Made by a program: the position numbers and the translations under genes. Of a stretch of 64,000 bases of DNA, positions 54,740 to 64,000 are shown in pieces. The stretch spans positions 20,204,400 through 20,268,399 of the forward strand of contig NC_134828.1 of the NCBI RefSeq assembly GCF_004210375.1. Direction: 5' to 3'. The stretch is from Tachypleus tridentatus. Its lineage: Eukaryota > Arthropoda > Merostomata > Xiphosura > Limulidae. The notes under the pieces were generated by a model. That model saw only the letters and a program-made list of their open reading frames with translations. It did no database searches and was not told where the DNA came from. Each line of letters begins with the position of its first letter. The stretch's first letter is position 1.

Positions 54740-55548
54740 CTGATAATGAAGTGAGGACTGTAAAACAAAGAAGTAAAAAAAAACACTCATGAATACAAAA
54801 TATTATTTCTAATTCAAGATCTCCTCTACTAAGTACTGTTTAAAGGGAAGTTAAATACAATTAACAAACATTTATAATCATAAAATATAATTCATCTAAA
54901 TTTTAGCCTTTAAAATAAAGAATTAAGTAAAAATAGACAAATATTATATGAAAACCAATGAAACAGTTGTTATAATTAAAATGGTATATCTTTAAGTTTG
55001 GGTCATGGTATTTCAGTAAATTTCATTTCTATATTACTTTTAATTATTTCTAGAGAGACAAACAGAACTATAAGTGCCTGTTCAAGGTTAGATTAATAAA
55101 ATTTTAATCTTTGTTTTAATGTAGACTTTGATTATTAGTATACTAATTATTTTAAAACGTTTGTGTATATGATCATTAAATGATTCTTTATTATTTATAT
55201 TGTATAATCTGCTTTAAACAATTTATGTTTTTTAAACTCAGAAATGTGTTCTCGTACCTAAAAAATGTACAATATCAAAGATATAAATGTTGAAGTTCTT
55301 ATCATTAGAGTAGCTGCTCCCAATATATAATGAGACACTTTTTTTTAAAAACAAGAATGATAAGTGCTTTCTATTTTTCTCTTCACATCTCATTTGGTAT
55401 CTTTAAAGCTTTAAAGAAATAATCAGTAATGTATACAAACTATAAGTTAAATTATCAATATCATTAGATAAAAAAATCATTCCTAGCTTTTGAGACTGCA
55501 GTTTTTATATATTCTATTTGCAATAAAAGTAAAACCTGAAACACATAC

Positions 55549-55688
55549 TTGAACCAATTTTCTTCTTCCTCTCCACTCTTCTAAGAGTGGAGTTCAATCT
55601 ACTGACTGAGGAGTAGCTTCCTTGAAATGAAGGGCAGAGACCTGTAAAAACTTAGACTGCTTTCTCCATATCTGTCAACATGTGTAGT
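55549..55688 (-). pseudogene. ATR: ATR exon copy (mirror of 35956), disrupted
   Basis: Counterpart of 35956-36095 with the same length, the same premature TAA and the same later TGA and frame change. Sharing of all lesions by two separately assembled contigs argues that they are real and older than the split between the copies, unless the same read error is systematic. Confidence 0.8.
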
Positions 55689-56009
55689 CTGGAAGAAAAA
55701 ACAAACACATACTCCCTAAAATCTTAACAAACTACATTTCAGTGTCTGATGAATACAGAAAAAACTAGTATATATATATATATAAAAAAAGTAAACTAAC
55801 AAAAGAAAAACACAACTGAGATAGAGAATCATGTTAAATATCTTTCTAAACCATTTAAACATTTTTTAGCATGAAAAAGAAAACACAGCTGAAAGCAGCA
55901 TAATAAAAAACATACTTCTAATTCACTGTTACTAAGATAAAAGAATAATATCTGATGATATGATGATACCCCCAAATATAATGTAACATTTCCATGCAAC
56001 TAGACATGG

Positions 56010-59000
56010 AAACAATTACATGGATGGCTGGTTGATTTGGTGTTCTAGCAACCAGGCTATGTGCACCAAACATCTGGTTAAAAGTTAAAAGTAAAGTAAA
56101 ATTATTAAAATTCATTAAAGGAAATTAAAATAAAACAAAACAAAGTTACATTTTTGAATTAAAAACACAAATAGCATTAAATCCAACTTTTACATCTAGT
56201 CTACAGCAGTAAGAAGAAAACTACAGTAATACAAGTTGTGAAGGACTTTTTATAGCATAATTATAATTATCATAACTTGCCAGAATGACCAACAGGTAGT
56301 TAAAAAGTAGCATTAGTCACCTGAAGTTGGTCTTTCCATTCCTGGTTTCAAGTTATTGGATGTTATGGCCATTTTCTAATTTTAGATTGAACTAGATGTA
56401 CTTTGATCCTTAAAAGTGAATCACATCAAAAAAATGTCTAATATATAAAGTAAAAAAAAAAAAACAAACTTAAATAGCATTAAAAAGATTAATAGACTTT
56501 AAACAACTAAAAACATTTCAAAGGTGGACAATGTCACCATCGCCAATAACAATATCTAACAAATAAACCTTGGGACAAAACATGTTTAAAATGGTGCCAT
56601 AATTAAGTCGTAATGACACCGAAACAGTAAAATGTGGCTTAATGTAACAGACAATACATTGGTGCATCAGTCCCAGATAAAAGAAAACGATGAATTAAAA
56701 ACTGTGACCAATGTGTAGTCTAGTTAGGACAATTTCCTCTTTCCATTTCTGGTCCTTAAGAAAGCAAGATAGCCAAAGTCCAATAGCACGTTTTATTTAG
56801 AAAAGCTTGTTTTCACGTTGCTCACCCAAGTCGACTGCTAACTGGCATGAAGCTGAGCCTTGAATACAGGACCATAGTCCACGTATGGAACAGAAACAGC
56901 AGTGATAGAGCCAGAGCAGACAGATTTATCTGCAGTGTCACCAAGCTCGTTCCTGCAAATACCAATGTGGCCCAGTATCTAGAAACACTGGACAGAAGTA
57001 GATGTTAAAGAGAAATGGGCCAGTCGATTTTGAATATCAGTAAGAACTAAGATGAAACAATTCAAGGACCAGTAGAGAACTAAGCGAGTCAGTATAAATA
57101 GTACAATTTGAGTACTGCTTAGCTTCTGTGTGATACAGGACAAGAGAAATGACATACAGTTCAGCAGTGAACACAGAAACTGTAGAGAGGATTCTCTGCA
57201 CAACCACCAAACCATGGCTGAGCCCACAGAGTCACCTGATTTTGAACCATCTGTATAAATAGGAATGGAAGGGTGGTTTGAAAGATGTTCTGCAAATAAC
57301 ATACAGTATTTCCAATCAGGAGTGTCTGCTTTTCTCAGATGACTTAAAGAAAGGTTACATCTTGGGACTGTAATAAGCCATGGTAGGATGAGCTGACCAG
57401 TGGATACAGCAAATGTTATCCAAGGATAGACCCAATTCATCCAACTGTACTTGGATACAAAGGCCAAAAGGAGCAATGGCTGATTGTCTATTTTGCAAAA
57501 GCATGGCCCACTGAGGAAGGAAAACATAATCCCAGGTGGAATGTTATGGTAAGGACTGAAGTTTTGAAGCATACAGTAAAGACAGTTGCAAACGGCAGAG
57601 GTGCAAAGAAGGTTCATGAGATTCTACGTATAAGCTATGAACAGGGAAGTGCTGAAAGCCCTGGTGCAGAGCTGAAGTCCCTGATGATGATCTTGAAGGC
57701 CAAGGTGCTGGCAGAGCCATAGACCAGTGATCCATACTCTAGTTTTGATCAAGTAATAGCCTGATATATCTTTAGCAAAGAACATTGATCCACTTCCCAA
57801 GATGTGAAAGAGTGGACATGGAGGATGTTCAGTGCTCTTGTACATTTGACCTGTAGCTGCTTGATGTGTGTTATGAAGCTCAGCTTACAGTCAAAGATAA
57901 GCCCAAAGAACTTTGTTTCAGGGACCACAGTTAGCACAACTTCACCAATATTGAGTTCAGGATCAGGGTGAATACCCCATTGGTGGCAAAGTGCATACAA
58001 ACAGTTTTAGAGAGAGAGAATTAAAACTGTTTGCAGTGATCCACTTCAGAAAACAATTGAGGGCAGTTTGTAGCTGTCGCTCAATATACTGCATGTTTGA
58101 TGATTGACATGAAATGTGAAAGTCATTGACATAGAGACCGTATGCAACAGTAAGAGGGAGTAGTTCAGTGATGGCATTAATCTTTATACTGAAAAATGTG
58201 TCACTCAAAACACAGCCCTGAAGAACTCCAAGTTCCTGTAGATAAAAACTGGAATGTGTTGAACCCACATGAACTTGGAATCACCTGTCCATTAAAAAAT
58301 TTTTTAATAAACATGGGTAAATGGCCAAGTAACCCATATATATGGAGGTCTCATGAAATGCCATACCTCCATGTTGTGTCACAAGCCTTCTCAATATCAA
58401 AGAATATTGATACAAGATTTTGTCATTTGAGAAAAGCTTCTCTGATTAATGTTTCAGGTTGAATCAAGTGGTCCATGGTGGAGCACTGTCGTTAGGACAC
58501 ACACACTGGGTGGGCGAGAGGAGGTTATTTTCTTCAAGGAACCAAACAAGACGAGCTTTAACTATCCTCTCTAAGGTCTTACAGAGACATTTCATCAAAG
58601 CAATTGGATGGTAGTTTGAAGGAATCTTCGGATCCTTCCCAGGCTTAGAGAAAGATAGGAATATAGCTCAGTGCCAGGCATCAGGAAAACATTCTCCTGC
58701 CAGATCTGGTTGAAAACAATCAGAAAAACAGCAAGAGAAGCAGGAGAGAGATAGCACAGCATTTCATTGTGCACATCATCAGATCCAACCGAATGTACTG
58801 ACAGACTGATGAAGAGCCAGTGTAAGGGGACGATTATAGTCACAGAGACAATCAGCTCAAAGGAAAGAAGTGATTACTCTGCCCAACTGGTGATAAAAGA
58901 TATGTTGGTTGTGAACTTAATCCAAGAGTCCTTCTGGCTTTGACATATTACCCACCAAGCATGTGCACGGGCCTGTTGGAAAGCGATGCGATTCGAGAAT

Positions 59001-61590
59001 GTGGGATACCTATGAAAAGTATCCCACGTCCATTTTTGAGTCTTCTGTGCCATGTGGCAGGCAAGATTCCACCACAGATGATGATATTGTGGAAAACATG
59101 TCAAGGCTTTAGGAATACTTTGAGCAGCTTTCTGTACAATACAGTCAGTTATTGCTGTCACACAGTCGTCTATTGATGGCATACAGATGATGGCAGGATC
59201 AAGTTCTGTAAGAACAGTAAAGAGAGCAAGTTTGCTTGATCCTTTTCCATTGGTGCACATGGGTTGGGTGGCATTGACCACAGCCAGTCTCTCTCAAAAT
59301 TGTAGAAAAATTATCACTGCTGCATGGGTTATTGTCAACCCTCCACGAAAAGTGGGAGAATAGTGAAGGGGAGTAAATGGAGAGATCAAAAGCAGTAAAG
59401 AACTGACTAGATGCATGAAAATAAGTATAAGAACCACTATTGAAGAGAGAAAAGTTGTGATCAGAGAGCATACACTCTATGGAGTGACCCTCCCATCAAT
59501 ATCAGCACTTCCTCAGAGGGGACGATTTCCATTAAAGCCCCCAGCATTAAAATGGAGATGGCAACTGTTTAATGAGAGCATCAAGGTCTGATTGATCATA
59601 GGTCTCTCTAGGCAACAGGTAGAGAGAACAAACAGTGATGATACGACACAAAGAAACACAAATGGCTACAGCCTCCAAGGGTGTGTTGAGTAACAAAGAC
59701 AGGGTAAGCACATGCTGATCAACCAACAGTGCTACCCCTCCATGCACTTGTCCATCACACAGCCTGTCATTTCTGTACAAAGAAAACTGCTGAAAGGTGA
59801 TTGTATCAGCAAGTTTCAGAAAGATTTCCTGCAAGGAAAGACATACAGGATGGTAGGAAGAAATAAGTGTTTTGATGTCACCCAGATTAGAATGTAAACT
59901 TCAACAGTTTCCATTGTATCAAGGTGGCTACTTTTATTTATGTGTAGGCAAATTGGGTGCAGACCATGTTTTATTTCTTTATTGTCTTTATTCGAGGGAG
60001 GTTTACCAACCTCAATGGATCCTACCCTGGGTTGATTGGGCAAGTCTTTGTTGTTAGAAGAGGATTCCAGTGACTTAGGGTGCAAACAAATGATCATTTT
60101 GCACCTTGGGAAAGGAGAAGAAAGTGTAACCAAAACCAAAGGAAGCAGATATTGGGGTTTGCTGAAATTAATGTTAGAGACAAAGATGGGTGTTGACATT
60201 GATTCATTAACTTTCTTAACCATGGATGTCAGAAGACTTTCTGTTTGTTTTGAGAATGATTCTTTTAGAGGTACAGAGAGATCTGTCTGCACTCCCACTG
60301 TAGTAGTGGAATGAAGTGCATCAGCCTAAGTCAAACATAAAGTGGTAGATAACAATTTTCAAGCCTCAGGGCAAGTAATGTTTTGAATCGTCTTTAAACA
60401 CTGTACCTTTTTTATTCCTTCCAACCATTTAGGGCAAGAATAAAAGTAAGATGGGTGAGAGCCATTGCAAGTGATGCAACAAGGGTCTGTTTCATACTCA
60501 GAGGCACCATAATCCTTGCCACTGCAACGAGCAAATGTCAAGGAACCAAGACATGATGTCTCCAAGTGATCAAATGGCTGTCACCCGGAACTATCCGAGA
60601 GGGTTTGGAATGTATGGCCGTACCTTGCAGTTAAAATAACCTGCCTTGTTGGTAGCAGGTGGATGCTGTGATGTAAATGTTAAAATGAGGACATTGATCG
60701 GCATCAAAATTCCATCTTTGGGAGTGGAGATACACCTTACTGAAGAAACTCCTTGTGGTGGGAGAAACCAGTGGGAATCTCTGACTCAGGATGTTCTTCA
60801 AATCCCTATCAACAATAACTTCTTGTTACGAATTCAAAGTTGAATGAGGCATAACCTCAATAGGTATATTGCCTTGGAATGTAAGAGGAATTCACTGTGC
60901 TCGAGATGTGGATATTTCTACCAATATGTCACAAGAGCGAATCCTTCTGACCAACTTTGGAGAGCCAGTGAGACCTTCTGGTCCCTTCTGAATGAAAAAG
61001 GGAGACATTTGCCCTAAAGGTTTGTCTGAAAGAAAATGTAGTATAATAAAATAAGGTACAGAAGTTACAAATGTTAAAGATTGCTGCTCAGAATCTTCAA
61101 GATGTTATTGTTTACTCATAAACTGTTTTTCACTATTTTGGTTAACTTTTTTATTTGGATGGTCCATAATAAAAATGAATTTTTCGGTGTCCACTGTCCC
61201 CACCCACCATAAAGCCCTATGAGTGGATGGCATTACAATGCCAAACAAGAACACTGGAGCAACACCAGGGTTTCATGAGCACTATACCCAAACACCAGCA
61301 TCAGATACAATGTCCACAACACCTGCTGAGAACATCCAACACTGGTACTTGGTTAACCCTAGGCCAAGTGAACCAGCCAACTGACCCAAGGGGAGCCACC
61401 CCAAGGCTGCCCATCTACAGGAATTCAAGGCCACAGTGGTATGTTAGGGTTGGACCCCTCAACCATCAGGATCTTCTCCTCCTCTTCATGGGTCACCATG
61501 CACAACACACATGTTGGTGGATCTTTAGATCACAAAAGAGGTAAACTAAAAGAACAGAACCTCCCTGGGAGGTCCCTCACCAATCACAGG
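56010..61590 (-). mobile_element. LINE-B copy 3 (mirror of 30060-35640)
   Basis: Reverse-complement counterpart of LINE-B copy 2. It contains gag knuckle CITCNGSHPSYFYSC (60359-60565), endonuclease (59547-59834), reverse transcriptase with LGVLQGCVLSDTFFS and YVND (57963-58268) and RNase H (56979-57617). Here RNase H keeps PIYTDGSKSGD, which lost 9 bp in the left copy. It is slightly better preserved than copy 2 in places but still has stops in every domain. Confidence 0.75.
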
Positions 61591-61619
61591 AATCCAGAAT
61601 GAGGGGAACAACTACCTGA

Positions 61620-62335
61620 AGAAATCCACAATGGTAAATATTATTCATCATGTAACTACACATGAAAACAATTACTTCAAGATATCCACAATGATATGTG
61701 CCTTTCTCCTTGTAATTAGACATTAAAACAATTACTTCAAAGATATCCACAATGATATGTACCATTCTCCATGTAATTAGACATTAAAACAATTACTTCA
61801 AAGATATCCACAATGATATGTACCATTCTCCATGTAATTAGACATTAAAACAATTACTTCAAAGATATCCACAATGATATGTACCATTCTCCATGTAATT
61901 AGACATTAAAACAATTACTTCAAAGATATCCACAATGATATGTACCATTCTCCATGTAATTAGACATTAAAACAATTACTTCAAAGATATCCACAATGAT
62001 ATGTACCATTCTCCATGTAATTAGACATTAAAACAATTACTTCAAAGATATCCACAATGATATGTACCATTCTCCATGTAATTAGACATTAAAACAATTA
62101 CTTCAAAGATATCCACAATGATATGTACCATTCTCCATGTAATTAGACATTAAAACAATTACTTCAAAGATATCCACAATGATATGTACCATTCTCCATG
62201 TAATTAGACATTAAAACAATTACTTCAAAGATATCCACAATGATATGTACCATTCTCCATGTAATTAGACATTAAAACAATTACTTCAAAGATATCCACA
62301 ATGATATGTACCATTCTCCATGTAACCTCAGAACT
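61620..62335 (-). repeat. 61-bp minisatellite, 12 units, homogenised
   Basis: Ten consecutive units with ACCATTCTCCATGTAATTAG appear identical over all 61 bp. They are preceded by one unit with GCCTTTCTCCTTGTAATTAG and one degenerate edge unit. The left-arm counterpart has 13 units and much more variation between units. Confidence 0.9.
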
Positions 62336-62699
62336 TTTATATTTTTTGCTTCTTCAGTTTATTTTGTGCCCATTACTTTAAGACTTTTGTCAATATGATT
62401 GTTAATCCTTTGTTAGTTACTTTCATTTAAACTCTTATTTCTTAATTCTGTAAGCATGAAATGCATCACTTTTCTTATAATGTGATAAAAACAGTTACGT
62501 GAGAACATTATATCTACCCTGGTACATACAATTTATCTTGTAAATAGAAATAAAATCAATTGCAATCACTTGATACCATGGTGGAATCCACACTGGTATT
62601 AACTATTCCCTTGTAAGTAGATATAAAAAATTACTGAAGAACATGATAACATGTATGGTGATTTATACTTTTATATAAATGGAGATTTAATATAATTAC
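62336..62699 (-). repeat. Degenerate founder units (mirror)
   Basis: Counterpart of 28917-29284: degenerate units with the ACGTGAGAACATTATATC and CACACTGGTATTAACTA themes, leading back to the ATR exon copy at 62700. Confidence 0.55.
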
Positions 62700-62779
62700 C
62701 TGAGAACGTGACTGTATCCACCATTTTCCATGGAGGCTGCTGATAAAGGTCCCATCTGCTGAGTTCTTACAATTTTACA
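62700..62779 (-). pseudogene. ATR: ATR exon copy (mirror of 28801) with in-frame deletions
   Basis: It has 80 nt instead of 116. Relative to the left copy it lacks a net 24 nt at the 5' end (ENEKILEHL is replaced by C directly before KIVRTQQ) and 12 nt removing AYQR, so the conserved YQRG motif is gone. Both losses are multiples of three, and the frame remains open through PLSAASMENGGYSHVL. Acceptor CACATAG and donor CTCAG|GTAATT are kept. Confidence 0.85.
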
Positions 62780-63094
62780 CTATGTGAGATAGTCAAGGGT
62801 GGAACAAAATTTACCACATCAATCCAAAAGTATTTTGAATATTTCCTAGAGACATGAATAATCTTTAAGTGACATGCCTCTTCACTTCTTCCAAATACAT
62901 TTACATTACTAACATATAAAAAAATATATATTGCACTTGAATGTTGGAAATACATCTTTGCTAATTAAAGCATTTATTTTCTTATTGAGATACAAAAGTT
63001 TATTTATACTATGATTATACTTTAAAACTCAGGAAGGAAACTAAGTTTTTCTCAAGAACTTTGCTATAATGTTGTGTATGATTATAACCAATGG

Positions 63095-64000
63095 CAAAAA
63101 TCAAAATTAATTGAAAATTTATGTTACAAGATCTTCTACATAACATCACATTCATGGTATGAACTTATTTTCATATGCTCTCAATGAACAGGTAGATTTA
63201 AACAGTTTGAATACATCTTTGGTGTTAAATTAACTTATTTTTTGTGGAGATGGTTTACCACAGGTTTGTTACATAGCTGTGCATGTATCATACTTTGATT
63301 AAATTGTTGTGAATTGGCACTTGTTGTATATTGCTGAATCATGTCAGTAGAACCTTCCAAGATTTTCACACTATCACAAATTATTGCATCATAATATCCC
63401 ATGAAGACCATTGTGTAAAGCAACTGAGGCCTCTTTCAGACAACAAATATGCATCCAAAATGCACTTTGAGTTGGTCACTTAGATATATCTAGACAGTCT
63501 GAGTGGGAGTTTAGCCATAAAGAGTGTATTCTGGCTATTTCTGAAGTGAAATTATCACAGACTGTATTGTAACAACAAAGTAAAAATTATATAATATGAA
63601 CAAGATTGTGTGAGCTTTAAGAAAAGGAGACAACAATTTAAAGATTTGGATACAACTGTAATAGCCAACAGTGTAATGAACATTTGAATATATGTTTGAC
63701 TTGCTTTAATTTACTATTATTTAAAAAAAGTGAACTCTATGCTGTTTCTTCACTGTTGAAATGCCAACAAGTCAGACACTTACTGTAAAGCATAGGCCTA
63801 TAAATTCACAGCTGAAGCAATAGAATAAATATTGTAGAGGCCACATATACACCATTTTAACTGGCTTTGATAAGTGGATGGTGAAGGGCAAATAACTTAG
63901 CCTTAAAGATGGTGATATATGAGAGTTTGTTACACAACAACAAGACATAAAGAGAGAAACAAACAACAAAAAAAGAGAAGAAAAAAAGAAAGGCTGAAAA
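63095..64000 (+). mobile_element. Gmr1-like element: 5' LTR and gag start (mirror)
   Basis: Reverse-complement counterpart of 27585-28490, so the element reads on the + strand here. The LTR spans about 63095-63809 and is followed by the charged gag N-terminus encoded from about 63840. The element continues beyond the window. Confidence 0.7.

Larger units (their letters stand above)
50468..64000 (-). repeat. Right arm of large inverted duplication (second contig)
   Basis: Reverse complement of 27585-41174 with scattered substitutions and indels; it continues past the window edge. It carries minus-strand copies of ATR exons, the SINE relic, LINE-B, the 61-bp minisatellite and the start of the gypsy-type element. 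Stretches not listed separately (50468-51515, 51615-52189, 52426-54615, 54740-55548, 55689-56009, 62780-63094) are the mirrored introns and show nothing new. Confidence 0.95.

Overview
This is a stretch of an AT-rich invertebrate nuclear genome with short exons, GT-AG introns kilobases long, and a dense load of decayed transposons. A tRNA-derived SINE at 11638-11908 and its fragments resemble a repeat I remember from horseshoe crab (Xiphosura) sequences. That makes a xiphosuran the best guess, but it rests on memory and was not searched.

The only cellular gene I recognise is ATR, the PIKK-family checkpoint kinase. It runs on the + strand through the left contig (1-49967). Recognisable exons lie at 4992, 8678, 21101 (short), 28801, 35956, 36907, 40030, 46534 and 49072, with a weaker candidate at 3217. 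They encode part of the HEAT-repeat region and then a contiguous part of the FAT domain. The kinase domain is not in the window. The gene looks damaged: roughly 700 residues of the middle are not found between 8.8 and 21.1 kb, the exon at 35956 has stops and a frame change, and the exon at 49072 has a one-base frame loss. Either this is a decaying ATR paralogue or the assembly carries uncorrected indels.

The introns are filled with mobile elements. They hold a hAT-type TTF zinc-finger relic (4.3 kb), about seven copies of a TTAA-flanked piggyBac-like non-autonomous family, and a Jockey-type LINE with an 11-bp target duplication nested in an I/Jockey-type LINE (14.5-19.9 kb). They also hold a dead mariner (21.9-23.0 kb), a Ty3/gypsy-type LTR element with integrase upstream of reverse transcriptase as in the Gmr1 clade (23.7-28.5 kb), a second RNase H-bearing LINE (30.1-35.6 kb) and a DIRS-like tyrosine-recombinase retroelement (41.2-45.5 kb).

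Four diverged minisatellites with periods of about 60-77 bp sit in the same introns. The most striking is the 61-bp array at 29.29-30.06 kb. Its unit appears to descend from the 3' end of the neighbouring ATR exon (28801-28916) plus its 5' splice site and the start of the intron.

A run of exactly 500 N (49968-50467) joins the left contig to a second contig (50468-64000). The second contig is a reverse-complement copy of 27585-41174 at roughly 98-99% identity by eye. It holds minus-strand copies of four ATR exons, the LINE, the minisatellite and the 5' LTR and gag of the gypsy-type element. It is most simply an allelic haplotig or a paralogous contig placed head-to-head during scaffolding, though a genuine inverted duplication cannot be excluded from sequence alone. 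Its ATR exons carry additional indels.
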